Shown here: positions 36,901 to 44,746 of the stretch, in pieces
Numbering within the stretch: position 1 is the stretch's first letter
How the letters are laid out: every line of letters starts with the position of its first letter
Source: Psittacicella melopsittaci
Lineage (GTDB): Bacteria > Pseudomonadota > Gammaproteobacteria > Enterobacterales > Psittacicellaceae
Length of the DNA stretch: 47,044 bases
Direction of reading: 5' to 3'
Assembly (NCBI RefSeq): GCF_003585925.1
Contig: NZ_NRJH01000007.1
Location: 1-47,044 of the forward strand
Made by a program: the position numbers and the translations under genes
The notes under the pieces: model-generated
Told to the model about the DNA's origin: nothing
Database searches by the model: none
The model's input: the letters and a program-made list of their open reading frames with translations, nothing else

Positions 36901-39900
36901 AGAGCACAAGCTAGCTAGTGGTAAAGCTAAGGCTTTATCTACGGATGAACTTTTTGCTCAATTAGATGCTTCTTTTGCTCCGCAAGAGGAGGCAAAACAA
37001 GTTGAACCAGCCCCTGCAAAAGCAGAGCCAGCTCCTACAACTCAAGTGCCAGGGCAAGTAAATCTTGATCCTGCTCTAGTACAGCAATTACAGGCTAATG
37101 CCCAAAAAGCTCTAGTAGCTGCGGTAAAAGAAAGTGCGGAAAAACTGCTTGATTTAGAAGCAACTCAAGCTCCTGCCAAAGATCTAGCTACGAAAGCACA
37201 AGTTGCTCAACCTGTGGCAGAAGTAACTACCGCTTGGGGAATAGGTCCAGCTGCTACTTCTATGCCAGGCTTTGGGGTAGACTTTAATCAAACAGGAGAA
37301 GCTGAAGTTACAACTCTAGCTCCTGAAGTAGCACCAGCACCAGAAGCGCAAGCTCTAGCTGACTTTAGCATGCCTGTGCTTGATAACAGCACAGAGGCAA
37401 AACCTGCTGAAGCAAGTTCTACTGCTACAGAGGTAAGCCCTGTAGAACCAAGCGTTGTTGACCAAAACCCAGAGCTAAAACTAGCTCAGCCTGGGACAGT
37501 AACTGATCTAAGCAAGGCACGTCACTTTAAAGATTTAATTACTTACTACAGTGCTTTTGCTCCAGGTCTGTTACCTAAACGTGTAGTTCTTGAGTTAGTG
37601 CTTAATTTACTCCAACTTCCAGGTTTAACGATTAACGAGTTTAAGCTTTTAACCCGTGCAATCGAGTTACCTGAAGTTCCTGTAGGCGTAGAAAGAGATC
37701 GTGGACAACAAGAAAGTTTTGCGATTCAAATTATTCCATTGCTCGAACAGTTAATTGAGCAACCAGGCTATGCCCCTAAATGGATTCATTTAATCAATAC
37801 TGATGCTGACATTTCTAACTTCTTAGCTTCAATTCCTGAGTCGCATGAATTTGCTTCTCGTATTGCAGCTACCCTAGATGGTTATGAAAAATCTTATGCT
37901 AGTTTAACCGCAGCTTTTGAGCGCTTAAACCCATTAGTAGAAAAATTAAATATTAAGCAAATTGCCCAATATTTAACTGAGCTTAAAGAGTCAGCTCCTG
38001 AAGCTAAAGCAGCCGTTGAGTCAGCAAAATCGAGTTACGACTTCTTAATTAGCTTTAAAAAGCAACACTTAACCGAAGTGGTATATAGTCAAGAACAACT
38101 TGATGAACTCGATACTTCTTACACTAACTTCAAAGCATGTGTAGAAATTGGGCAAACTTTACAATGCATGCTCCAACACCAAAACCGTTACTTACAAGAG
38201 TTCTGGGTGGTAGTTGAAGACAACTATCCATTTGGTGGACCATCGCATTCAATTAATACCATTATGCAGTGTATTAATAAACTTAAAGCGATTAACAGCC
38301 GTAATATTGGCATAGTTAGCAAGTTTATTGAATATGCTTTAACGGTATTAGAAAGCCAAATTGCCTATGCTAAATTCTTTACTGCCAATATTGAGCGTAA
38401 ATACTATTTACAAAAATCTTATGCTCAGCATGAAATTAATTTAGCGAAAAAACTTTATGCTTTAACGCAACAATATCCAAGTAGCAGTGATCTTGGTTTA
38501 CCTGAAGATATTCCAAGTCTTGCCGAAGAGATAATTAACGAAGCTTCTGTAGCCTCAAAAATGCTTAAAGACCTCAAGGTTAAAGAGATACGTCGTCTGC
38601 ACCGTGAGCTTAATGAGCACGAAACGGCAACTAAACGCGTTGGTAAGTCTTTATTTGTTTATGATAGCCAAAACAAAGTTAAGATCTCGATTACCAACAT
38701 TAATGGTATTCTCAAAGAGTATCAAGAACGCGTGCTAAGCATTAAAGATCACGAAGGTCTGTTTGCTAAAGTAGCTAACCTCTTTAAAGACAAGCCAGGT
38801 CAAGGTGAGCTCTTTAGTGTTAAAGCTAGCGATATAGAGCCATTTGCTCTTGATTTAGCTTTACGTTGTGAGTTATTTGATCACTGTCACATTTCTAAAT
38901 CGCAACGTCGTCGTTTAACCCGTTTAGGTTTAGGTGCAAATCGCTTTGCTCACGAAGGTACACCAGTTAATACTCTCGGCATGAGCTTTACTTACTTAAG
39001 CCCTTACCCAGAGTTAACGCAATACATGCATGCTAACCTTGGGGTAACTCCAGAGCAAGTAGCTAAACTGGTTGACTTTAACCAACAGCTTCTGCAATTA
39101 CAGCTCCAACAAGAGCAATATATAATTGCTGATGCAAGAACTAAAGAGTTACAAGGCTTATCAGCTAGAGCTAAAGCTTATGCCTTAGAATATCCTGAAC
39201 AAGCTCAGCTCAACCGTGCTAACCTCGAAGAGCTCTCACAAAGAGCAGTAGAACTCGATCTTGAAGTAGGTCAACATATAGATGAAGATACTTTTGTTGC
39301 CTTTACTGCAGATCGTGGTTCGGAAGTAGGCTTAATCGAGAATAGTACTTTCTTGCAGGATTTTGGTGACGATGATGAGGACAATGCCTTTAGTCGTCTG
39401 GGACTTGCTCTGGTTTCACTTGGGCAAGATTCACCAGAAGAGGAGTTAGAGCAAGATCAAGCTGTTAAAGCAGAGCATCAAGCTCAAGCTGAACCTCAAG
39501 CTGAGCCTCAAGCTGAGCCTCAAGCTCAAGTTGAAGTTAAAGTAGAGGAAAAAGCTCAAACTCAAGCTGAAGCTAAAGTAGAAACTAAGGCAGAAGCTAA
39601 AGTAGAGGAAAAAGCTCAAACTAAGGCTCAAGCAAAAGCTCAAACTAAAGCAGAGGCTAAAGAAGACTCTAAAGCTCAAGCTAAAGAGGAAACTAAAGCC
39701 CAAGCTAAAGAAGAGCCTGCAAGCGAAGACAGCTATATTGACGAAGACGGAGATGAGATTCCTGAGTTACCTAACGTGAGCTATCGTTCGGAACAAGCAA
39801 ATCGAGCTCTCAGTCAAACTCGCAAAGCCTCAACGGCAGCAGCTCTTACCATAGTTTCAGCTCTTGAAGGTACGCACGAACCAGCAGCCGAGCCTGTAAA

Positions 39901-41164
39901 AACTACGCCAGAAGTATTAAATTCTTATGTGCAACAGTTTAAAGCAGGTGAACCGCCGCGTTATGCTGACTTTAGTGACAAATCTGCCGAAGAGCGTGGG
40001 CAAATTATTAACCACCTCAGCTCTTACGTTAAACAGTACACTCGTGTCGCTTCGCAAAAAGTGAACTCGATTCTTAAAGAACACAATGCTTTAAGTCAAG
40101 AAGCAACTGCCAATAAACAAAAACTAAAAGCAGTTGAACCTTTACTGCTCAATAAGCAATACTTATCTCGAGAAAAAGCAAATATTTCTCCTGAGCTAAA
40201 AGCAGAAATCGAGTATCTTGAAGCCCAAACGATTTACTATAAAATGGCTGAAGAAGCCTTTAGCGCTAAACTTGATGTTTACAATGCTAAACTTGCTCGT
40301 GTTAAGTTAGATCAATCTCGTGCTAATAAAATTAGCGAAATGGTTAAAGCTCTAAAACAAAGCAATGAAGCTAATTACGTTAAGTTCTTCAAGCAATATG
40401 AAAAGGCAGTAGCGCAACAAGCTGAAATTGAAGCTGGCTTAATTCAGTTAAACGAAAGAGCAAACAACCTCAATAATAAAACTAATAAACTGCAAGCCCT
40501 TGTAAACGAAAGCAAGGCTGCTTATGACAAGGTCTTAGCTAGCACTAAACAGGCAAGCAAAAAAGCGAGCCCAGAAAAAGTTGCTAAGCTTCAAGACAGT
40601 GACATTAAGTTTATTAAAGACTTTAGAGAGGGGTATAACAATCGCACCCGTCAAGTTAAACTGCTTGAACAAAAATACGAGCAGATTAAAACCAAGGCTA
40701 AAAAAGCAGATAAAAGCTATGAAGTAGCTTTACAAACTACAAGCCCGAAATCTAGCAAGGCTAAACAGTTAAAAGCAAATCTAAGTAGTTTAGAAGAAAA
40801 CTTAGTTGCAGTTGAAACTAACCTTAAAGGAATTCGTAGTAATCTCGAACGTATGGAAAATAGATTTAAAACTATTGTCCAACAGTGTCAAGATAGTGCT
40901 AACCTTGATAAAATGTCGATTGGGGTAGTGCAAGAGTTTATTAGTGTATGTAAGCTGTTAAATCTAACGCCACCACAAGAGGCTAAAGACAAACTAGCTA
41001 ACCATGTTAATAAACAGGCGCAGAAAAAGGCGCAAGCTAAAGCTCAAGAGCCTAAGCCTGCACCTAGCCCTGAACCAACCCCTGAGGTGGTTGAGGCAGC
41101 TCCTACCAAACCAGGTTTACTTAAACGTGCATTAAGTATTTTTGGTTTTGGTAAGAAAAAATAA
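33944..41164 (+). CDS. pcnB: Giant protein with N-terminal poly(A) polymerase I and a ~1,850-residue extension
   Basis: 2,406 residues in one uninterrupted frame. Residues ~55-530 are poly(A) polymerase I (E. coli PcnB 465 residues), which adds A tails to RNA 3' ends for decay: FVGGVMRDIILGKDYNDIDI with the metal acids D77 and D79, GRRFQLTHV, RRDFTINALF (near 161), GDPDIRLREDPMRIIRAIR, and a Lys/Arg-rich patch at ~489-513 as in PcnB. What follows is unlike PcnB: an acidic stretch (~609-630), helical and Glu/Gln/Lys-rich parts to ~1010, a Pro/Ala/Glu linker (~1015-1190), a better-mixed, probably folded helical region (~1190-1840), an AQ/AE/EK repeat (1843-1925), a long coiled-coil-like region (~1990-2340), and a tail ending LLKRALSIFGFGKKK that could be an amphipathic membrane anchor. 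The PAP call is firm; the extension's role is unknown. A standalone pcnB is not in the window. Confidence 0.88.
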   Translation: MSNKNNRNASVARRYRDLVKRFPDLQVYDAKKDFGFNLEHLSRGAANISSHLEMADYDTYFVGGVMRDIILGKDYNDIDICTSATPNQIKQLFKGRCQIIGRRFQLTHVAAGDKRYDVATFRVDREVSRDKLSNEQRKAADNGILMVDNAFSTDVGEDAKRRDFTINALFGKVLTNEILDFYNGIDHLINRRVVMIGDPDIRLREDPMRIIRAIRLSAKLNFTIDQDLRKNMFTHKNLLKFTSESRLSDEINKTLASGAAFKVIELFSEYDLNDITLPQFHAVVNEEIAGQVSFRAINGFKPEFAKLIADQHTNLKRLLTELEIDPNLIKAYSPTLALTLAGALITDQRVAYDQPVNPAFLLATMRSVGFIEVFLRYYHNLIENPSRKSDFAKEIETVLLSLAENSFSESCNKLNGRDKENTKTILCNLAVQFITPAGTDALRRMSEPMFRAAFSVFRIFVQLFSVDEQILANYRTWDKINQQYVEDTKRRRPVRRNPQGEIISSKRRREVPDFPYMDISDKEMHIRLAPAIVNIQQAIVLHNNYRFKRSAGLELLDLFIKKRREYYNLDQDQLEAELGQVKSIYFDKQQQEDLALLARKRFKIRHTLDEDLEDPVDFGDDEEDPERAKALRHQAAQKILKQTYDEDTPIDVNAIPFASDLDLYYDRAEFQTVYNADFDNSHEEDLKVTQEQTLGRITPYNREKLDQIFHEFDNDFYLHGLRPTRIPGGGWDTSKREAGLQRMYDMAPEISRHIINLYASEKVARASAREKARELGLNANLPYEKLIELLRDVEELQNKDREDAQRYAHEQALIAQYNTQLAKLKEDPEANEAQIKDIEAKLEQLLPAQNPIVKSGHTYALDAYGNVLHRKVVSEDKIARLNYRKKQYHAELQRRYEINKNKNIVAELHAKGIFHLDDEYDTYDSGETIEEFFKRNRFTQEDIDFVTLSDYTAEDIHQKLEDAEQAYLQEQQYFNSVSDALVQADPEHKLASGKAKALSTDELFAQLDASFAPQEEAKQVEPAPAKAEPAPTTQVPGQVNLDPALVQQLQANAQKALVAAVKESAEKLLDLEATQAPAKDLATKAQVAQPVAEVTTAWGIGPAATSMPGFGVDFNQTGEAEVTTLAPEVAPAPEAQALADFSMPVLDNSTEAKPAEASSTATEVSPVEPSVVDQNPELKLAQPGTVTDLSKARHFKDLITYYSAFAPGLLPKRVVLELVLNLLQLPGLTINEFKLLTRAIELPEVPVGVERDRGQQESFAIQIIPLLEQLIEQPGYAPKWIHLINTDADISNFLASIPESHEFASRIAATLDGYEKSYASLTAAFERLNPLVEKLNIKQIAQYLTELKESAPEAKAAVESAKSSYDFLISFKKQHLTEVVYSQEQLDELDTSYTNFKACVEIGQTLQCMLQHQNRYLQEFWVVVEDNYPFGGPSHSINTIMQCINKLKAINSRNIGIVSKFIEYALTVLESQIAYAKFFTANIERKYYLQKSYAQHEINLAKKLYALTQQYPSSSDLGLPEDIPSLAEEIINEASVASKMLKDLKVKEIRRLHRELNEHETATKRVGKSLFVYDSQNKVKISITNINGILKEYQERVLSIKDHEGLFAKVANLFKDKPGQGELFSVKASDIEPFALDLALRCELFDHCHISKSQRRRLTRLGLGANRFAHEGTPVNTLGMSFTYLSPYPELTQYMHANLGVTPEQVAKLVDFNQQLLQLQLQQEQYIIADARTKELQGLSARAKAYALEYPEQAQLNRANLEELSQRAVELDLEVGQHIDEDTFVAFTADRGSEVGLIENSTFLQDFGDDDEDNAFSRLGLALVSLGQDSPEEELEQDQAVKAEHQAQAEPQAEPQAEPQAQVEVKVEEKAQTQAEAKVETKAEAKVEEKAQTKAQAKAQTKAEAKEDSKAQAKEETKAQAKEEPASEDSYIDEDGDEIPELPNVSYRSEQANRALSQTRKASTAAALTIVSALEGTHEPAAEPVKTTPEVLNSYVQQFKAGEPPRYADFSDKSAEERGQIINHLSSYVKQYTRVASQKVNSILKEHNALSQEATANKQKLKAVEPLLLNKQYLSREKANISPELKAEIEYLEAQTIYYKMAEEAFSAKLDVYNAKLARVKLDQSRANKISEMVKALKQSNEANYVKFFKQYEKAVAQQAEIEAGLIQLNERANNLNNKTNKLQALVNESKAAYDKVLASTKQASKKASPEKVAKLQDSDIKFIKDFREGYNNRTRQVKLLEQKYEQIKTKAKKADKSYEVALQTTSPKSSKAKQLKANLSSLEENLVAVETNLKGIRSNLERMENRFKTIVQQCQDSANLDKMSIGVVQEFISVCKLLNLTPPQEAKDKLANHVNKQAQKKAQAKAQEPKPAPSPEPTPEVVEAAPTKPGLLKRALSIFGFGKKK
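39470..39715 (+). repeat. Low-complexity A/E/Q/K repeat inside the giant gene
   Basis: Codon-level repeats of GCTCAA, GCTGAGCCTCAA, AAAGCTCAAACT and GCTAAAG encode about 80 residues of alternating Ala-Gln, Ala-Glu-Pro-Gln and Glu-Ala-Lys-like units. Nearly perfect DNA repeats (GCTGAGCCTCAA twice) suggest recent slippage and possible length variation between strains. Confidence 0.85.
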
Positions 41165-41176
41165 TCTTTAATTGGC

Positions 41177-41209
41177 TCCTACCAAGTTTTACTTGGTAGG
41201 ACTTTTTTT
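41177..41209 (+). terminator. Intrinsic terminator of pcnB
   Basis: TCCTACCAAGT (41177-41187) / ACTTGGTAGGA (41191-41201), loop TTT, C and seven Ts, starting 12 bp after the stop. Confidence 0.92.
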
Positions 41210-41213
41210 ATGC

Positions 41214-41243
41214 AAAAAAAACACCTGAAATGTTTTCAGGTGT
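41214..41243 (-). terminator. Intrinsic terminator of the 41271 hsdS gene
   Basis: ACACCTGAAA (41221-41230) / TTTCAGGTGT (41234-41243), loop TGT; the A run 41214-41220 gives seven Ts on the minus strand. Confidence 0.88.
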
Positions 41244-41270
41244 AAAAAGATAGTTAAAGTGAAAAAAATC

Positions 41271-42410
41271 TTACACAAAAAGTTGTTGTAAGAGAAGAGC
41301 CTTAAGACTCATAAAAGTTTGAATTTGTTTTTCGACTTGATTGATCTTTTGATCGAGGCAAGTGTATAAATTTCCTAATTTTAATTGTTCGGCAAGTTCA
41401 AGAGGATAGGTTACCTTAACCCTTCCTAGAACATCAGCATAAAGTTTAGGAATGCTGGTTTGAATTACGTGTTTATAAGCAACAAGATTTAAGAGTTCGG
41501 CAAAGAACTTATTGGAGTAACCTTTATGCGAAACAAGCACCCCACATGTATCTATACAGTAAAACTTGCCAGAGCGGTAGTTAAATTGTCCTGCATAACC
41601 TTCTCTGGTCCATGTTATACAATCTTCGAATAGATGTTCATGGTAATAGCCCATAATCCCTTGTTTGAGAGTTTGGGCAGAATAAACTGGGTAAGGGGCA
41701 TGAGCACTTTGCTGTTCGTGTAATTGCGCAAGGGTTTTTCTCTTGCCATTAGTCAGTTTATCAAAAATATCTTGCAGTTCTTGCTCTTGCCAGCTTGCCG
41801 TAAACTCTGCCAAGCGCAATTGGGGTTGCTCTTGATTTAGAGCTAAAGTGCGTTGCAAAATTGCCTTTTTTAATTGAGTGTAATGATTTTTTAGCTGGTT
41901 ACTTTGAGCAATAAGTTGTTCAACGCTCGTTAAAAGTCCAGCGATGCGTGCTTGTTCTTCGAGACAAGGAACATAGAGCTTGTGCTCAGCAAAGTCTCTA
42001 AAGTACAAGTGCGGGATAGTTGATCCCGTAAAGTAGTTTTGCCAGTTAACTTTATTTTGCAGGATGTAGTATAAAAACTCAAGGTTAGAGTTTTTACTAA
42101 ATAAATAGTTCATGGTACTAATAACCGAAGAGTAGGCAGGACGTAGGTCAACTCTTCCAACCCCAGTACCATCACGTATTATTGAAATATAAGGTACATC
42201 TGCATCATAAACCGAGATAGAGGTAATTTGTTGATTTGCATTAAAGACTGGATAAATACCAGGTTCGTAGAGATGATAATCAGAGCCAAAGTGTTTTGCC
42301 AGTTTATTACTGCTTTTTGACCAACAAATGTCTTTTATCGCAACCTTGCGCCAGGGCTTCCTGAATTCAGGAAACCTCAGGAGAGGCATTGTTGATTTTC
42401 TTTTTCTCAT
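41271..42410 (-). CDS. hsdS: Type I restriction-modification specificity subunit HsdS, second gene
   Basis: 379 residues, full length. Two TRDs: the first begins LLRFPEFRKPWRKVAIKDI and contains a YISIIRDGTGVGRVD strand and NYFTGSTIPHLYF, ending in the spacer LEEQARIAGLLTSVEQLIAQSNQLKNHYTQLKKAILQR; the second begins LRLAEFTASWQEQELQDIF and includes YAGQFNYRSGKFY, GVLVSHKGYSNKFFAELLNLVAYK and IPKLYADVLGRV, followed by a spacer ending LKALLLQQLFV. The second TRD is clearly related to the first TRD of the gene at 1-927 (RSGKFY...GVLISHRGFCNKAIAEALNKVAF...IPKL), in the other half-subunit position. No hsdM/hsdR nearby. No clear ribosome site before the ATG. A TATAAT lies 105 bp upstream. Could be an expressed orphan or a silent specificity donor. 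Confidence 0.9.
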   Translation of the reverse strand: MRKRKSTMPLLRFPEFRKPWRKVAIKDICWSKSSNKLAKHFGSDYHLYEPGIYPVFNANQQITSISVYDADVPYISIIRDGTGVGRVDLRPAYSSVISTMNYLFSKNSNLEFLYYILQNKVNWQNYFTGSTIPHLYFRDFAEHKLYVPCLEEQARIAGLLTSVEQLIAQSNQLKNHYTQLKKAILQRTLALNQEQPQLRLAEFTASWQEQELQDIFDKLTNGKRKTLAQLHEQQSAHAPYPVYSAQTLKQGIMGYYHEHLFEDCITWTREGYAGQFNYRSGKFYCIDTCGVLVSHKGYSNKFFAELLNLVAYKHVIQTSIPKLYADVLGRVKVTYPLELAEQLKLGNLYTCLDQKINQVEKQIQTFMSLKALLLQQLFV

Positions 42411-42515
42411 GGGGAATATATAACTCGAGCCAAGTAAGATATATAAACATATATCTATCTAAATAGCATATTTACATAAAAAACAAAATAATTAATGTTA
42501 TGTTAAAAGCACTTT

Positions 42516-42521
42516 ATTATA
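42516..42521 (-). promoter_or_regulatory. Probable -10 element of the 41271 hsdS gene
   Basis: TATAAT on the minus strand, preceded by GGGG, about 105 bp upstream of the start. The -35 is not recognisable. Confidence 0.4.
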
Positions 42522-43020
42522 CCCCATTTTTATAAGAGTAAAAAGAGAAAATTACAAGCACAAAGGAAAAATAAAAGGCAAGGTAAAACAAATAAGAATC
42601 TAATGCATTTACTGCCCCCATTTTTAGGGGATTTGGCAAAGATAAAGAGTTGTTTTCTCAAAAGAAAATCTAGCAAATAAAAGAGAAATTGCGGTAGGTA
42701 GAAGTAAGTAAAAAGAAGTAAAAAGGAAAGCCAAAAGAGCAAAAATTGAAAAGCAAAAGAACAAAAAGGTAAGCTAAAAAGGAACAAAACAGCAAAGCTA
42801 AATAAGCTGAGTATACTTTGCTACATAAGGTCGCAAAATTAGCTTGTTAGAGGTGCCATATAAAGCTCTAAACGATAAAGCAATACAAATGTATAGCCAA
42901 GTAAAATAACCTCATTTACATAGCTATATCGCTTTAAAAAACACTTCTCTAAAGTACAAGAAAAAAAATCAAATTACTAAAGAAAAAGCAAAGTACAAGA
43001 GAAAAAATCAAAGCACAAAA

Positions 43021-43048
43021 AAATCCGAAGAGCAAAATCTTCGGATTT
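43021..43048 (-). terminator. Intrinsic terminator of the 43054 hsdS gene
   Basis: AAATCCGAAGA (43021-43031) / TCTTCGGATTT (43038-43048), loop GCAAAA; A run before and T run after (both directions usable). Ends 6 bp from the stop codon. Confidence 0.9.
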
Positions 43049-43053
43049 TTTTT

Positions 43054-44277
43054 CTAGACAAACATACGTTGACTCAGAGCTTGTTTTAAAGCCTTAGCTT
43101 GCTCCAACATTTGTTCATAGTGATAAATTAAAGCGTCGAGACTTTGTAATAGGGTAACGACTTTTTCTTGCTCTCCTAAGCTAGGTAAACGCATTTCTAG
43201 AGCTGAAAATCGTTTGTAATTTAAGATTTCTCTTACGCTTCCTTCACTAAATTTTTGTCTTTGAGCTGCAAAGTAAGGGCTTTTAATCCAGTATAAAAAG
43301 TAGTGCGGGTTAACACGTTCTTCTTTTACTTTAAAACAAACGTAAAGAGGCGAGACTATGGCAGGAGTTTGTCCTGGTTCTTTATAGGCTATAGAGCCCA
43401 CATTAATCCGTGAGGGATTATAAGCAAAGCTCCCTGGGGTAATAACTGTATAGTTACGTAACTCTTTACTTGCTAAACTTAAATCAGAAAATAATTCTAC
43501 CTGGGAAATAAAGCCATGCTTGTTAGAAATACTTTCGACATAGGTTACTTCGAGGTTTTTATTTTTAGGGCAATCTTTACGCAAGATCTTTTTTAAAGGC
43601 ACCGAAGTAAAGCTTTTACTAAATTGAGGAAATCTTAGACGAGGTTTACTTGCATGGGTAAACACTTGGGTAAGAATGCTTTCTTTAAGATATTTAGCGT
43701 AAGTTACTTGCTCGGCAATTAAGTCAAGTTGGGAGTCGAGTTGATTAAAGAGCTGACCAATTTTTACTTGTTCGCTATAGCTAGGAGCATAGCCTTTTTG
43801 GGCAAGAAATACTTTAGGTTTTACTGCTTGACGTTCGTATACTGTACCTTCTTCGAATTGTAACAAGTGTTGGATAAAGCTCGGTCGCGTGACATATTGC
43901 CCAAAAAAGAGCTCACTATTTTCTTCTGGTTCGAGTAAAGCAAAGGTTACATAGATTGGCGAAAACACCGCAGTGCCATAACGATTAAGAGCTATAGCCC
44001 CAAATTTTAAGTTAGCGGGATTATAGACTATATCGCCAGCATGAGTTACTTTATAGATTTTCTCGGCTTTGTTGCCAACAACCAAGCCTTCGCGATCATA
44101 TCTTTGCGTTTTTGCCGTAACGCCTTTTTCAGCCGTAAAAGAGACTAAGGGGTATTGAGAGGATTTTTGATGATAGGTTTTTCGCTCATATAAAATTTGC
44201 GTAAAAGTGAATTCTTGCCAAGGTTGAGTGAATTGAGCAAATCTTAATGGCGGTATATGTGTCTGTTTTTTAGCCAT
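43054..44277 (-). CDS. hsdS: Type I restriction-modification specificity subunit HsdS, third gene
   Basis: 407 residues, full length. TRD1: LRFAQFTQPWQEFTFTQIL, YPLVSFTAEKGVTAKTQRYDREGL, then GDIVYNPANLKFGAIALNRYGTAVFSPIYVTF; spacer EQVKIGQLFNQLDSQLDLIAEQ. TRD2: LRFPQFSKSFTSVPLKKIL, VESISNKHGFISQ, GSFAYNPSRINVGSIA, AIVSPLYVCFKV, then EQEKVVTLLQSLDALI and the end LKQALSQRMFV. The two TRDs resemble each other and also the second TRD of the 1-927 gene (SVASKDLSNYYLIKNGEFAYNKSYSSGYEVGVI, LLSPLYIVFK), so this TRD family has been reused. No hsdM/hsdR. Upstream is a putative CRP-controlled leader with two terminators (44353-44453), which may limit its expression. No clear ribosome site. Confidence 0.92.
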   Translation of the reverse strand: MAKKQTHIPPLRFAQFTQPWQEFTFTQILYERKTYHQKSSQYPLVSFTAEKGVTAKTQRYDREGLVVGNKAEKIYKVTHAGDIVYNPANLKFGAIALNRYGTAVFSPIYVTFALLEPEENSELFFGQYVTRPSFIQHLLQFEEGTVYERQAVKPKVFLAQKGYAPSYSEQVKIGQLFNQLDSQLDLIAEQVTYAKYLKESILTQVFTHASKPRLRFPQFSKSFTSVPLKKILRKDCPKNKNLEVTYVESISNKHGFISQVELFSDLSLASKELRNYTVITPGSFAYNPSRINVGSIAYKEPGQTPAIVSPLYVCFKVKEERVNPHYFLYWIKSPYFAAQRQKFSEGSVREILNYKRFSALEMRLPSLGEQEKVVTLLQSLDALIYHYEQMLEQAKALKQALSQRMFV

Positions 44278-44352
44278 ATAGGTTCAAGAGATTTTTCTAT
44301 TTTCTTGGTATATTATACCGTAAAATCAAACTTATCCCTATAACCCAGGCAC

Positions 44353-44386
44353 AAAAAAAAGAAGATGCATAGGTGGGCATCTTCTT
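44353..44386 (-). terminator. Intrinsic terminator upstream of hsdS
   Basis: AAGAAGATGC (44359-44368) / GCATCTTCTT (44377-44386), loop ATAGGTGG, A run 44353-44360 giving minus-strand Ts. It lies 80 bp before the hsdS start on the same strand, so it ends an upstream minus-strand transcript. A second hairpin with minus-strand Ts, ACTAATAAGA/TCTTATTAGT, is at 44411-44453. Confidence 0.7.
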
Positions 44387-44456
44387 AGGGCAAACAAAAA
44401 AATATAAAAAACTAATAAGAATTTAATTCGGGCAAGTCTAAACTCTTATTAGTATT

Positions 44457-44492
44457 TTAGTATATATTTTTTGGTTTTTTGGCAAGAGGCAT
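44457..44492 (-). CDS. Possible 11-residue leader peptide
   Basis: ATG at 44492 with an AGGAG ribosome site ten bases upstream (44503-44507), frame MPLAKKPKNIY, stop just before the hairpin at 44411-44453. The position ahead of two terminator-like hairpins and downstream of a CRP-type site suggests a leader, but so short a frame may be chance. Confidence 0.3.
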   Translation of the reverse strand: MPLAKKPKNIY

Positions 44493-44606
44493 AATAATAG
44501 AACTCCTTTTGCCTTAGATTCTTAAAACTTTTTAAAAAAACTTGTCGAATACTGAGTAACAAAATTAAGTCCATATTATGGAGAGCTTACTTATTATTTT
44601 GAGAAT

Positions 44607-44632
44607 AAATAAAGTGTTGGCGCACTTTATTT
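44607..44632 (-). promoter_or_regulatory. 5' hairpin of the predicted leader RNA
   Basis: AAATAAAGTG (44607-44616) / CACTTTATTT (44623-44632), loop TTGGCG. It would lie at the 5' end of a transcript starting near 44635 from a TATACT/TATTAT-type -10 (44642-44652); the CRP-type site is about 60-65 bp upstream of that start, a normal class I distance. Confidence 0.45.
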
Positions 44633-44691
44633 CTTTTGGCAAGTATATAATACAATATTTGTAAAGAGGATAAATATTTATTTTCTTATTG

Positions 44692-44707
44692 TGTGATCTA
44701 GATCACA
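44692..44707. promoter_or_regulatory. CRP-type operator
   Basis: TGTGA-TCTAGA-TCACA; with flanking bases GTGTGATCTAGATCACAC (44691-44708) is an 18-bp perfect palindrome, a near-ideal CRP site. Likely controls the minus-strand leader at 44635 or something divergent. Confidence 0.8.
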
Positions 44708-44732
44708 CTTTTTTTGTGCAAAGTGAGTAAAA

Positions 44733-44746
44733 TTGATCAAAATCAA
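44733..44746. promoter_or_regulatory. FNR-type operator
   Basis: TTGAT-CAAA-ATCAA: perfect FNR half-sites with four-base spacing, 25 bp from the CRP-type site. The pair suggests combined carbon and oxygen control of a nearby promoter. Which one is not clear. Confidence 0.7.

Larger units (their letters stand above)
42411..43053. other. Intergenic region between the two minus-strand hsdS genes
   Basis: Contains a minus-strand TATAAT (42516-42521), a purine-rich plus-strand tract (~42530-42790, with AAAAGGCAAGG and AAAAGAGC words), a CCCC/GGGG hairpin near 42616-42630 and the terminator of the second hsdS (43021-43048). A long minus-strand frame in the tract (Phe/Leu/Ser-rich) is not believed. 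Confidence 0.6.
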
